NCBI RefSeq assembly: GCF_023204835.1
Contig: NZ_CP096270.1
Span: forward strand, 1,550,001 to 1,614,000
DNA: 64,000 bases
Source: Salinarchaeum laminariae
Lineage (GTDB): Archaea > Halobacteriota > Halobacteria > Halobacteriales > Salinarchaeaceae
Direction of reading: 5' to 3'
Shown here: one piece after another, positions 35,741-44,468 of the stretch
Position numbering within the stretch: the stretch's first letter is position 1
How the letters are laid out: each line of letters starts with the position of its first letter
Translations under genes and position numbers: made by a program
The notes under the pieces: generated by a model
The model's database searches: none
What the model saw: only the letters and a program-made list of their open reading frames with translations
Told to the model about the DNA's origin: nothing

Positions 35741-35867
35741 GGCTTGGAAGCCCCCTCCCGCTCGGCGATTCTGACTCGCTGCGGTCCTCGGCTCGCTCGT
35801 TCCACTCGCTCGCCTGCGGACCTTGCGTTGTAAGGCATCGCCGAGCGGTCGGCCCCTTCCAGTCCCA
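35741..35867. repeat. Imperfect long inverted repeat in tfs-psmB gap
   Basis: Within a 356-base gene-free gap, 35741-35769 is a good inverse match to 35837-35867. It includes a perfect 12-base arm CCGCTCGGCGAT pairing with ATCGCCGAGCGG. The 67-base loop is GC-rich and repeats TCGCTCG-like words. The remaining part of the gap (35868-36015) shows no gene. Confidence 0.7.
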
Positions 35868-36015
35868 CCCGGGGAGATGTGTCGGTGCTTGCGAAACCCC
35901 GGTGGAACGTGACGCGGTGCGTCGCACCGGTGGAGAATCGCTGTTGCTGAGGTGGCGGAAGTGCTGTCGCTACCGAGCGGTGGAAAACGGAGAGAAGTGG
36001 CGAAACTGCGGGCGC

Positions 36016-36744
36016 TTAGAGCAGCTCCGCGGGGTCGTCGTAATCTTCGATCTCGACGCCATCGGCGGTGATCCGTGCGACGAAGATCCCGTTGCCGGAG
36101 CCGGTGTCGCGCTCGGTGGCGCTCTGGATGCCCCGAGCGGCGAGGGCGACGGCCTCGTCCATGGACATCTCGGGGTCGTACTCGCCCTCGAGGGTCCCGT
36201 GTGCGAGCTGCATTCCGCTGCCGGTGACGGTGTAGTCGTCGGACATCACGCCCCCGGCAGGGTCGATCGAGTAGACGTGACTGCCCTCCTCGTCGACGCC
36301 GCCGAGGATCGGGTTGACCGCGAAGAACGGACCGCCGCGCATCATGTTCCCGGCGAGGGTCGCGAGCGCGGAGATCGAGAGATTGTCCCCGCGACGCGTG
36401 CCGTAGAGACTCGTCTCGGCGCGCAGCGTCCGGATCAAACTCTGGGCGCCGCCCACCGAGCCGACGAGGGTAAGCGCCGCCGTCGGGTGGATCTGCTCGA
36501 CCTTCTGGACGTCCTTGTTGGAGACGAACCGCCCGCCGAGCGAGGCGCGCTTGTCCGTCGCGATGACGACGCCGTCCTCGTTCGTGATGCCGATCGTCGT
36601 CGTCCCGGTCTTGTTGACCATCTCGTCGTCGCCGGCGAGTTGCTCGGCGCGCTCTCCACCGAGTGCGTCGTTGGGCACGAGTTCGGAGCCGAAGGGGTCG
36701 GGGTCCGACGAAGCGCCGTTGGGCTGCAGACGGTCGTCGGTCAT
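36016..36744 (-). CDS. psmB: 20S proteasome beta subunit
   Basis: The 242-residue precursor has a 45-residue propeptide. It would be cut before Thr46 in NKTGTTTIGI to expose the catalytic N-terminal threonine. Asp and Lys of the active site fit IATDKRASLGG. SDDYTVTGSGMQLAHG and the late SGNGIFVARITADG fit the family. It forms the inner rings of the 20S protease. The start overlaps the psmA stop as ATGA. Confidence 0.96.
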   Translation of the reverse strand: MTDDRLQPNGASSDPDPFGSELVPNDALGGERAEQLAGDDEMVNKTGTTTIGITNEDGVVIATDKRASLGGRFVSNKDVQKVEQIHPTAALTLVGSVGGAQSLIRTLRAETSLYGTRRGDNLSISALATLAGNMMRGGPFFAVNPILGGVDEEGSHVYSIDPAGGVMSDDYTVTGSGMQLAHGTLEGEYDPEMSMDEAVALAARGIQSATERDTGSGNGIFVARITADGVEIEDYDDPAELL

Positions 36745-37484
36745 TCGTCCTCACCTCCCTCGGCGAGGCCGTGTTCGGTGACGAGCTCGGCGACCTCTTC
36801 GGGTGGCTTCGTGGAGAAGGTCTCCGACTCGACGTCGACCGTCGAGATCTCGACGCCGCCGGTGTCGAGTTCGCCGTCGTTGGGCACAGCGAGGGCTTCG
36901 AGCGCGAGCCCGATGCCGTCTCCCAGCGAGAGCGAGTCGTCGTAGTTGTCCTCGAGATACTCCTGTATCTCGTCGCGACCGCCACCGACTGCCACCGCGG
37001 ACCACTCGTAGGGGGTCCCGGAGGGGTCGGTCTCGAAGAGCCGGGGCTCGCCGTTCTCGACGCCAGCGACGAGCAACGCGACGCCGAATGGGCGTGCGCC
37101 GCCGGTCTGGGTGTACTGCTGGATGTGGTCCGTGATCTCCTTCGTCAGCGCCTCGACGCCGAGTGGCTGATCGTAGCGGAGCCACTCCATCTGTGCGCGA
37201 CGCCGCGCGAGATCGACGAGCTGTCGAGCGTCAGCGACGTGGCCGGCCGACGCGATACCGAGGTGTTCGTCGACCGAGTGGAGTTTCTCGACGCTGCTGG
37301 CCTCGACGAGCGGGGAGCGCGTCTGGCGGTCCGCGACGAGGACGACGCCGTCCTCCGTGCGAACGCCGACGCTCGCCGTCCCACGTTTGACGGCCTCGCG
37401 CGCGTACTCGACCTGATAGAGACGTCCGTCCGGGGAGAAGATCGTGATCCCGCGGTCGTACGCCTGCTGTTGGGAACCTTGCAT
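36741..37484 (-). CDS. psmA: 20S proteasome alpha subunit
   Basis: The 247-residue protein begins MQGSQQQAYDRGITIFSPDG, with the alpha-signature SPDGRLYQVEYAREAVKRG that gates the proteasome. Outer-ring subunits also dock PAN ATPases. I chose the ATG at 37484 over a GTG three codons upstream. A TATA-like ATATAT sits about 28 bases before it, which fits a leaderless transcript. It is first in the psmA-psmB operon. Confidence 0.96.
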   Translation of the reverse strand: MQGSQQQAYDRGITIFSPDGRLYQVEYAREAVKRGTASVGVRTEDGVVLVADRQTRSPLVEASSVEKLHSVDEHLGIASAGHVADARQLVDLARRRAQMEWLRYDQPLGVEALTKEITDHIQQYTQTGGARPFGVALLVAGVENGEPRLFETDPSGTPYEWSAVAVGGGRDEIQEYLEDNYDDSLSLGDGIGLALEALAVPNDGELDTGGVEISTVDVESETFSTKPPEEVAELVTEHGLAEGGEDE

Positions 37485-37510
37485 CGTATTCACCTGGGGT
37501 AAGGGACCGT

Positions 37511-37518
37511 CATATATG
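37511..37518 (-). promoter_or_regulatory. TATA-like element of psmA
   Basis: CATATATG in an otherwise GC-rich region lies 27-34 bases upstream of the psmA ATG on the minus strand. This is the correct spacing for a leaderless archaeal promoter. Confidence 0.5.
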
Positions 37519-37535
37519 TGCTTTGTGCTGTATTG

Positions 37536-37628
37536 GGCGATATTACGGAGAATATCGCCGGGACCAGCCGAGCACGGGCGGCGTTCGTGGCAGGGCTTCG
37601 TCTCCGACCGATCGCGATCGATCGGTCG
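37536..37628. promoter_or_regulatory. Two perfect palindromes between psmA and 37829 gene
   Basis: The first, 37536-37559, has a 9-bp stem GGCGATATT with a 6-base loop. The second, 37605-37628, has a 10-bp stem CGACCGATCG with a 4-base loop. Both lie in the divergent region between psmA and the plus-strand gene at 37829. They may be binding sites for a dimeric regulator or RNA hairpins; neither is followed by a T-run. Confidence 0.5.
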
Positions 37629-37828
37629 CTCTCGTCAGTGTGTGACCGACCATCTGAGGTCCGTCGTTTGCTGCTGGGCCACGAACTGCGCGCAGTTGAC
37701 TCGGATTACACCCCTGTTATGACTCCCGGGGGTTTAGGGCACCGGTCACCGGCGAATACCCCGCTGGAACAGGGCCATTTAGCCAGATCTCCACAACATT
37801 CTTGCTGCTTCGGTCGATACCGGCGAGT

Positions 37829-38359
37829 ATGACCGACGTCGACCGGTCCCGTGGGATCCTCACGCCCGCGGATCGACGATTCCTCCGCGGCGACGTGACA
37901 CTCGGGAGCGAGCAGTCTCGTTACGACGCACGCTACCGGATTCGACAGCGCACGCGTGACGCGCTGCTGGACTACCCACTCCTCTTCGATCACCTCGCCG
38001 AGCGCGATCGCGAGCAGGTGTTCGACGACCGAACGGACGGATTGACCGACGCGCTGGCGGACGCCGTCGCCTTCCTCTATCTCGGCGCCGCCTCGACCGA
38101 CGCGGATCCAAAGCGAATCGTCACCGAGGGAGTTCGCCGCGCTGAGCGTCGCCAGCGTGGGGCGGACTGTCCGGCGCTGGACGTCGAACTGTCCGTCGAC
38201 GCGACCGACGAGGAGCGCGTCGAGGAGATCGTCGCCTGTCTGGGCGATGGCGCCGTCCACGAGCTCTCCGAGCGGGACCTGCGCACGCTCGCGAATCTGC
38301 TCGCCGAGCGCGAGGATCTCTCGCTCTCGGAGCTCCTCTCTGATCCATCCTCGGAGTGA
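37829..38359 (+). CDS. Conserved haloarchaeal protein of unknown function
   Basis: The 176-residue acidic protein starts MTDVDRSRGILTPADRRFLRG. It is mostly helical and rich in Arg, Glu and Asp. The N-terminal part contains SRYDARYRIRQRTRDALLDYPLLFDHL, a shape reminiscent of small regulatory or RNA-binding helical proteins, but no fold can be named. No cysteine cluster or catalytic motif. It is divergent from psmA and 90 bases ahead of the glutamate-cysteine ligase gene. Confidence 0.7.
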   Translation: MTDVDRSRGILTPADRRFLRGDVTLGSEQSRYDARYRIRQRTRDALLDYPLLFDHLAERDREQVFDDRTDGLTDALADAVAFLYLGAASTDADPKRIVTEGVRRAERRQRGADCPALDVELSVDATDEERVEEIVACLGDGAVHELSERDLRTLANLLAEREDLSLSELLSDPSSE

Positions 38360-38449
38360 TGCCGCCGGTCTCGACGACGGAATCCAGCCACTCCTCTCGA
38401 ACGTCCGGCTTCGAACGCTATTTGACGCCGGCACGCAAACCACTGCTCG

Positions 38450-39529
38450 ATGGATCGCGGCTCGGCGGACGTGTTCACGGAGCTGGGTACGGTCGGCATC
38501 GAGGAGGAGTTCTACGTCGTCGACGATCGTGCCCGCCCGACCTCGGGCACCGACGAACTCGTCTACGAAACCGAGCCGCCGGAGCTTCTGCAGGGCCGGC
38601 TCGATCACGAGCTGTTCAAATGCGTCATCGAGACCCAGACGCCGACGATCGAACGCCTCGACGACGCCGCGAGCGCTCTCGACGACGTCCGGGCGGCGCT
38701 CGTCGAGCACGCGAACGCGAACGGGTTCCAGATCGCCGCTGCAGGTCTCCACCCCACCGCGAAGTGGCGCGAGCTCGAACACGCCGAGAAGCCGCGGTAT
38801 CGTGCCCAGCTCGACCGCATTCAGTACCCACAGCACCGGAACACGACCGCCGGCCTCCACGTGCACGTCGGCGTCGACGACGCCGACAAGGCGACCTGGA
38901 TCGCCAACGAGCTGCGCTGGTACTGCCCGGTGATTCTCGCCCTCTCAGCGAACTCGCCGTACTGGTGTGGGTTCGACACCGGGCTCCAGTCCGCACGCGC
39001 GAAGATCTTCGAAGCACTCCCCAACACCGGGATTCCCACGCAGTTCTCGGATTTCGAGGAGTATCTGGCGTTCGAGAACCGGATGATCGACGCGGATGCG
39101 ATCGAGGACCGCGGCGAGCTCTGGTACGACGTCAGACCGCACTCCGAGCACGGCACCGTGGAGGTCCGTTCCCCCGACGGCCAGGCCGATCCCGAGCGCG
39201 TCATGGCCTTCGTCGAATACGTTCACGCGCTCGTGCTCGACCTCGCCGCACGCTACGAGGACGGCGAATCCGGTACCGACTACCGCCGCGAGGTGCTGGA
39301 TGAAAACAAGTGGCGCGCGATCCGGTACGGCCAGGACGCTTCGTTCATCCAGGCGGACGGCTCGACGCGGTCGTTGGGCGACGTGGTGGCCGCCGAGGCC
39401 GATCGGCTCGACGTCGATGGGATTCGGTCGATCTACGAGGCCGAGAGCGGTGCTGCTCGCCAGCGGCGTCTCCAGTCCGATGCGAGTACCGACGCGCTCT
39501 GTGAGTCGCTTTTACTCCCGGGTCAGTGA
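38450..39529 (+). CDS. gshA: Glutamate--cysteine ligase (GCS2 family)
   Basis: The 359-residue protein matches the GCS2/YbdK carboxylate-amine ligases. It starts with [12 protein letters not shown], holding the Mg-binding Glu residues. It continues with [34 protein letters not shown] and the late [14 protein letters not shown]. Haloarchaea make gamma-glutamylcysteine, not glutathione, as their main thiol, and this family supplies it. ATP, glutamate and cysteine are the likely substrates. Confidence 0.87.
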   Translation: MDRGSADVFTELGTVGIEEEFYVVDDRARPTSGTDELVYETEPPELLQGRLDHELFKCVIETQTPTIERLDDAASALDDVRAALVEHANANGFQIAAAGLHPTAKWRELEHAEKPRYRAQLDRIQYPQHRNTTAGLHVHVGVDDADKATWIANELRWYCPVILALSANSPYWCGFDTGLQSARAKIFEALPNTGIPTQFSDFEEYLAFENRMIDADAIEDRGELWYDVRPHSEHGTVEVRSPDGQADPERVMAFVEYVHALVLDLAARYEDGESGTDYRREVLDENKWRAIRYGQDASFIQADGSTRSLGDVVAAEADRLDVDGIRSIYEAESGAARQRRLQSDASTDALCESLLLPGQ

Positions 39530-39628
39530 GGCCTCTCTGGATTCGGCCACGATGAACGCTTCGCGAACGTGTAGATTCGAAGTAAGGTTTATACACGTGA
39601 CTGGCTTTCGTCGCTCCAGAGAGGACTC

Positions 39629-40372
39629 ATGTCTGCGGACGATACCACTGACGGGAGCGACGATGCCGGGGAGAGGGAGGATAGCACAGACGTCACGGAG
39701 CCATCGACCGACGGCGGAGACGACGTCGTCGACAGCGGAGACGACCTGCTCGACGGCGACGGTGTGGGGGAGACGGCACACGGGCCTGGGTCGGCCGAGG
39801 ACGACGACCGTTCGCGACGCGACGAGATCACCGACCGTCTGAGCGAGGAGACGGACAAGGCGGTCGAGGAGTTCGATCAGCGCCTCGTCGACCTGCTCTC
39901 CTGGATGCTCGACACGGAGACTCGCGCCCGGATCTACGTCCACCTCCGACAGTCGCCACATGGCACCAGCGACGAGATCGCGGAGGGCACCGGCCTCTAC
40001 CCCAGTACCGTCCGCGAAGCGCTCGCGGAACTTCACGACGACGAGCTCGTCGAGCGCCGCAAGCGCGAGAGCGAGGGCGCCGGCAACAACCCCTACGAGT
40101 ACGCCGCCATCGCCCCCAGCGAGCTCGTCGGAACCGTCGCCGAGCGCGTCCAGGGCGAGCTCAACACTGTGTTCAATCTCGATAGCCACATCCGCTCCGG
40201 CGACGACCAGCCCGAGCCCGAGGACGACCCGGTCACCATCACCGTCGAGGACGAGAGTGCAGAGGATTCTGCCGGTGAATCGGCCGGGTCCGACGGAGAC
40301 GCCGAGGACTCTGCGACCGGCGGCGCTGCAGACGAGAACCGTGCCGACCACGGCGACTCGACCGACGACTGA
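39629..40372 (+). CDS. Winged-helix transcriptional regulator with acidic tails
   Basis: The 247-residue protein has a single winged-helix domain at about residues 75-165. Visible parts are LLSWMLDTETRARIYVHLRQSPHGTSDEIAEGTGLYPSTVREALAELHDDELVER and a wing GAGNNPYEYAAIAPSE. This is an ArsR/TrmB-like arrangement. Both ends are long, disordered and very acidic (Asp, Glu, Gly, Ser). It probably binds DNA; the effector and target are unknown. Confidence 0.8.
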   Translation: MSADDTTDGSDDAGEREDSTDVTEPSTDGGDDVVDSGDDLLDGDGVGETAHGPGSAEDDDRSRRDEITDRLSEETDKAVEEFDQRLVDLLSWMLDTETRARIYVHLRQSPHGTSDEIAEGTGLYPSTVREALAELHDDELVERRKRESEGAGNNPYEYAAIAPSELVGTVAERVQGELNTVFNLDSHIRSGDDQPEPEDDPVTITVEDESAEDSAGESAGSDGDAEDSATGGAADENRADHGDSTDD

Positions 40373-40540
40373 TCGATCACCGCGCTGTCTCCGGGATCGA
40401 CGGCTCGTCTAGCTCCTGTTGACGGACGAGTACGCTCCGATCTATCGACGGCCGAGCTTCGTTCGATAGGCAATCCGGCTTCGTCCGGCGGTCGATCACG
40501 CTTCGACTCATTTTTCCCACGGGCGCGCCTGCGACCTACC

Positions 40541-41035
40541 ATGGAAGTCGCGCTCGGTGGCACGTTCGATCCCGTTCACGACGGTCACCGGGCCCTGTTC
40601 GAGCGGGCCTTCGAACTCGGCGACGTCGTCGTCGGCCTGACGACGGACGATCTCGCCCCCGAGACACGTAACGTCGATCGACACGTCCGATCCTTCGATG
40701 AGCGCGTGGCCGACCTCGAAACCGAGCTCGCCGACCTCGCAGCCGCGCACGATCGCGAGTTTACGATCAACGCGCTGGACTCGCCGACCGGGATCGCTGC
40801 GGAGGAGCCCTCCCTCGAGTATCTCGTCGTCTCGCCGGAGACCGCACCGGTCGGCGACCACATCAATGAGCTCCGGGAGGAGCGGGGGCTGGACCCACTC
40901 ACGATCGAGATCGTCGATCACGTGCTCGCGGAGGACGGCGAGATCATCTCGAGTACCCGGATCGTCAGCGGCGAGATCGACGAACACGGGCAGCTGACGC
41001 CCGATCGCTCGGGCAGGAAGCCACAGTCCGAGTAA
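40541..41035 (+). CDS. coaD: Phosphopantetheine adenylyltransferase, archaeal type
   Basis: The 164-residue nucleotidyltransferase carries the HxGH motif as DPVHDGHRALF and the second motif ISSTRI. GGTFDPVH at the N-terminus is the nucleotide-binding strand and loop. It adenylates 4'-phosphopantetheine to dephospho-CoA, the penultimate step of CoA synthesis. A 168-base spacer precedes it and the start is the only good ATG. Confidence 0.92.
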   Translation: MEVALGGTFDPVHDGHRALFERAFELGDVVVGLTTDDLAPETRNVDRHVRSFDERVADLETELADLAAAHDREFTINALDSPTGIAAEEPSLEYLVVSPETAPVGDHINELREERGLDPLTIEIVDHVLAEDGEIISSTRIVSGEIDEHGQLTPDRSGRKPQSE

Positions 41036-41069
41036 CGACCAGCGGTCTGTCGGACCCTTCTGTCGCCAG

Positions 41070-41378
41070 TCACCAGGACGGCGGTTCCATTCCCGCAGCT
41101 TCGAGACGTTCCTGCCAGCGTTGCTGGACGGAGATCCGAGAGACACCGACGGCGTCGGCGACGCTCGTCTGCGTCCTGCCGTCGCCGGCGATCAACGTCG
41201 CGGCATAGAGGCTCGCTGCGAGTGCCGCGGGCTTGGACCGGTCGGCGTCGGGGACGTCCGAGAGGAAGAGATCGACCGCGACCGAACGCACCTCGTCGTC
41301 GAGGCCGAGCTCCGCGGCTGCAGTTTCGATCGCCTCCAGCCAGGCCTCGTTGTCGCGTCGATCCTTCGCGCTGTGCAC
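41070..41378 (-). CDS. Short TFB-like cyclin-fold protein
   Basis: The 102-residue protein resembles a single cyclin repeat of TFIIB. AWLEAIETAAAELGLDDEVRSVAVDLFLSDV is followed by KPAALAASLYAATLIAG and the helix-turn-helix QTSVADAVGVSRISVQQRWQERL. It lacks the zinc ribbon and B-finger of a real TFB, so it cannot start transcription alone in the usual way. It starts at a GTG, the first possible start after an in-frame stop. The gene lies 110 bases from tRNA-Leu, outside the integrated element. Confidence 0.75.
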   Translation of the reverse strand: MHSAKDRRDNEAWLEAIETAAAELGLDDEVRSVAVDLFLSDVPDADRSKPAALAASLYAATLIAGDGRTQTSVADAVGVSRISVQQRWQERLEAAGMEPPSW

Positions 41379-41486
41379 GTACGAGTGGAGGCTGCTCTGG
41401 TACTAAGGCGTTCCCGTGACTTCCGGCTGCGCGATCGACTTCGGAGCGACAGCTACTTTTCCCGGCCAGCAGGTAGGTCGGGATGC

Positions 41487-41570
41487 GCGCGGGTAGCCAA
41501 GCCAGGAAACGGCGCAGCGCTTAGGACGCTGTCCCGTAGGGGTCCGCCGGTTCAAATCCGGTCCCGCGCA
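41487..41570 (+). tRNA. tRNA-Leu (anticodon TAG)
   Basis: The 84-nt cloverleaf has acceptor arms GCGCGGG and CCCGCGC with an unpaired A at the 3' end. The anticodon stem is CAGCG/CGCTG around the loop CTTAGGA, so the anticodon is TAG. It has a long class II variable arm and a T-arm GCCGG-TTCAAAT-CCGGT. CCA is not encoded. An integrase gene begins 52 bases downstream. Confidence 0.95.
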
Positions 41571-41621
41571 CTACCGTCTTCTTGCAGTTTTCGTCTTGTC
41601 CAACACTGTGACAAACTCCTA

Positions 41622-42710
41622 ATGACACTGGATTCACCGCGATTCCTCGCGCGCTGTCCCGGTTTCGATCCGGGGCCGATGGACCCGAATAGAAACATCA
41701 TAATCGTTCGGAAGAACCAATTGGAGTTCTTAACCGATAAACAGCAACTGGACTACTACGAGCACCGAAAGAAGTGCCTTGGATGGCTACTCCGGATGGG
41801 GAAAGACCCGGAGAAGGCCAAGGGGTACTCGCCGTACACCGTCGCCGGGACAGCCGACCGGATGGCTCGGTGTGACCTCTGGTGCTGGGAGAACCGAGGT
41901 GGCTACAGCATCCCGACTACCGAGGAGGACGCAAAGGCTTACATGGAGAAGGTCGCCTTCGAAGATGTCGTCGAGTCGACGAAGGGCAAGCGGATGGAAG
42001 CCCTTCTCAGGTACAACAAATGGCTCCAGCATCGGCACGGAGCCGACGAATGGGAGTTCAAGTGGACGTTCAAGAGCGGGGGTGGAAACACTGGCCCACG
42101 CGACTTCCTTAGTCGTGAGGAGCGCCGGAAGATCAGGCAGGCTGCCCTCGGAAAGGATGGGAACCCGAACTACGGCGTCGAAAACTTTGAGGAGAAGGCA
42201 GACAGCTGGCGCTACACGTCATTGGTCTGGACGAGCCTGGATGCCGGGCTACGACCCATCGAGGTCGGGCGGGCGAAGGTGTCGTGGTGTGACACCGACA
42301 ACGGCGTGTTGCGAATTCCGAGAGAAGAGTCGAGCAAGAACGAAGGGAATTGGACCGTCGGGCTTACTGACCGTACGACGACGGCTCTGGAACGCTGGCT
42401 TGAGGAGCGCGCTGAGCATCCGAAATACGAGGACTCCGAGAGAGTCTGGCTCACCCGTCATGGGAATCGATATGGCTCAAACCAGCTCAGGCGGCTGCTC
42501 GTGGACCTTTGTGATCGCGCAGGGATCGAGCACGAGAACCGGCAGATGTCGTGGTACACGATCCGACACAGCGTCGGGACTTATATGACCAAAGAGCGTG
42601 GGCTTGCGGCGGCGAAGGCGCAGCTTCGTCATCGAAACGCGAAAACAACGATGAAATACGATCAGGTGCCCGTTGAGGACCGGCGAGACGCGTTAGACAA
42701 GATGGGCTAA
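41622..42710 (+). CDS. Tyrosine-recombinase integrase
   Basis: The 362-residue product is read from the ATG at 41622. An internal ATG at 41680 is an alternative. The N-terminal half is a SAM-like DNA-binding part (LTDKQQLDYYEHRKKCLGWLL). The catalytic part has the first Arg in SLDAGLRPIEV, the box-II YTIRHSVGTYM, the third-box LRHRNAKTTMKYDQV and the tyrosine in the same segment. The first residue of the usual HxxR is Tyr instead of His. It would recombine at the tRNA 3' end. The frame is open back to 41121, but there it reads through the tRNA. Confidence 0.9.
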   Translation: MTLDSPRFLARCPGFDPGPMDPNRNIIIVRKNQLEFLTDKQQLDYYEHRKKCLGWLLRMGKDPEKAKGYSPYTVAGTADRMARCDLWCWENRGGYSIPTTEEDAKAYMEKVAFEDVVESTKGKRMEALLRYNKWLQHRHGADEWEFKWTFKSGGGNTGPRDFLSREERRKIRQAALGKDGNPNYGVENFEEKADSWRYTSLVWTSLDAGLRPIEVGRAKVSWCDTDNGVLRIPREESSKNEGNWTVGLTDRTTTALERWLEERAEHPKYEDSERVWLTRHGNRYGSNQLRRLLVDLCDRAGIEHENRQMSWYTIRHSVGTYMTKERGLAAAKAQLRHRNAKTTMKYDQVPVEDRRDALDKMG

Positions 42711-42920
42711 CGGAGCCACCGGAACTCTACACCCGCTGTTGTTGGCATTGTGGCGAAGAACTGCCCGTTACGCGAGGCTTCTCGAATCCAATCAGAACTA
42801 TATCTCAGCAAATCTCCCGACGTGAAGAGGATTTCAGCCATACGCTTCAGAACAATTCAACCGACATAGACGTACGTTCCTACAACCAGTATTATTTGAC
42901 TGTATTGCGACCGGATCTGT

Positions 42921-44363
42921 ATGTCAACGTCGACACGACAATTCGACCTCAATATGGAGGAGGTTCTGGAGGCGTGGGGGCCAGCAGACGCAGCACGCGA
43001 AATCATCGCGAACGCCATGGACGAGGCTGCCCTTACGGGCACGGATGATCCAGACATCTTCAGCGACGACGGCTCGTGGCACATCCGGGACTATGGACGT
43101 GGATTTCGGTACGAGCATCTAACTCAAGCTGAAGACGATGAGAAGCTGGACAACCCCGACAAGGTAATCGGGAAGTTCGGCGTCGGGGTCAAGGACGCAA
43201 TTGCGACCTGTCACCGGCATGGCATCGTGATCACGATTCATTCACCGCACAACACGTTCACCGTCAAGGAAGCCCCGAAACACGGGTTCGAAGAAATCGA
43301 GACCCTCCACGTCGAGATCCACTCGCCGGAAAAAGACATCGAAGGCACAGAGGTCGTACTGGACGGGATCACGGACGAGGATATTGAGGCTGCAAAACAG
43401 AACTTCATCGAGTACACTGATGCAGAACTACTGGAACAGACCCGATTCGGGGACGTGTACGAAGTCCCGCGAAACGAGGATGCGTCAGTGTTTGTGAGTG
43501 GGCTTCGTGTTGCGTCAGAGCCGAACTTCCTGTTTAGCTACAATATCACGAACACGACGAAGAAAATCAACGATGCGCTGAATCGTGAGCGGTCGAACGT
43601 GGGGCGGACGGCGTACTCGACGCGAGTAAAAAAGATCCTGCAAGAATGCGAATCGGAGACTGTAGCATCGCGGTTAGTGGACGATTTGAACGAGTTCGTG
43701 ACTGGTGAAACGCACGATGAGTTAGACTGGAAGCCAGTGCAGGTCCATGCGGTCAAGATCCTAAACGCGGAACGGGACGTCGTGGTCGCGACACACGATG
43801 AGCAGAATCTCAGCCAGAACTTGTTCGACAATGCCCGCTCGGACGGCTATGAGATCGTTACTATCCCAGACCGAATCAAGCCGGATATTGAGGACGCGAC
43901 TGACGTCAAGGGAGACCAAATCCGGGGGGCTGAAGAATATCGCGAGGAGTTCAGAGATTCGTTCAGCTACGAGTTTCTCGACGAGGAGGACCTGACCGAT
44001 GAGGAGCTGGAAATGTGGGAATTGCGCCACGACATTTTCTCTTGGGTTGCACTCCCGGATGAGGAGTGGGAAGCAAAAATTTCGGAGTCGCTGCGGACAA
44101 CAGACCCGTCGAGGATGGTGACCTGCGAACGCGAAGATAAGCAGATCATCTTCCACAGAGAGATATTGGCGTACGACAAGAAGAATTTTCTCCGCGATTT
44201 GTTGGATATTGTCGCATTCGTTCACGGTGGAGAGGTATTACACAGGGCTATGCTGTCGGAAATCGCTGGTGCGGTCAGTGCTGAATTGATCGGAGCGGCT
44301 GGACAGGCTGACAGCAATCCCGTGTTCCCCGGTGAACAACTGGAGTCAGAGCTGGACGAGTAG
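42921..44363 (+). CDS. Orphan GHKL (HSP90/MORC-like) ATPase
   Basis: The 480-residue protein carries the GHKL ATP-binding set. The N-box is REIIANAMDEA with Glu27, Asn31 and Asp34. The G1 box is RDYGRG (Asp57, Gly59, Gly61). The G2 box is GKFGVGVKDA (84-89). The middle and C-terminal parts are long, acidic and unrecognised, with no histidine kinase or gyrase domain. An AT-rich promoter-like TATTATTTG lies 25-35 bases before the ATG. MORC, RIIA and other phage or defence GHKL proteins are possible relatives; function unknown. Confidence 0.75.
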   Translation: MSTSTRQFDLNMEEVLEAWGPADAAREIIANAMDEAALTGTDDPDIFSDDGSWHIRDYGRGFRYEHLTQAEDDEKLDNPDKVIGKFGVGVKDAIATCHRHGIVITIHSPHNTFTVKEAPKHGFEEIETLHVEIHSPEKDIEGTEVVLDGITDEDIEAAKQNFIEYTDAELLEQTRFGDVYEVPRNEDASVFVSGLRVASEPNFLFSYNITNTTKKINDALNRERSNVGRTAYSTRVKKILQECESETVASRLVDDLNEFVTGETHDELDWKPVQVHAVKILNAERDVVVATHDEQNLSQNLFDNARSDGYEIVTIPDRIKPDIEDATDVKGDQIRGAEEYREEFRDSFSYEFLDEEDLTDEELEMWELRHDIFSWVALPDEEWEAKISESLRTTDPSRMVTCEREDKQIIFHREILAYDKKNFLRDLLDIVAFVHGGEVLHRAMLSEIAGAVSAELIGAAGQADSNPVFPGEQLESELDE

Positions 44364-44468
44364 CACCGGGCAGACTCACACTGATTTGATGGCCTGATCG
44401 GGTTGAGTAGAAGTATTTAATAACTTATACGTCCTATTCCTATACAGGTTCTCAGGCCCAGAAGATCG

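Noticed and set aside
41121..41621. Upstream extension of the integrase frame
   Set aside because: It would translate through the tRNA gene and the TFB-like gene's opposite strand.
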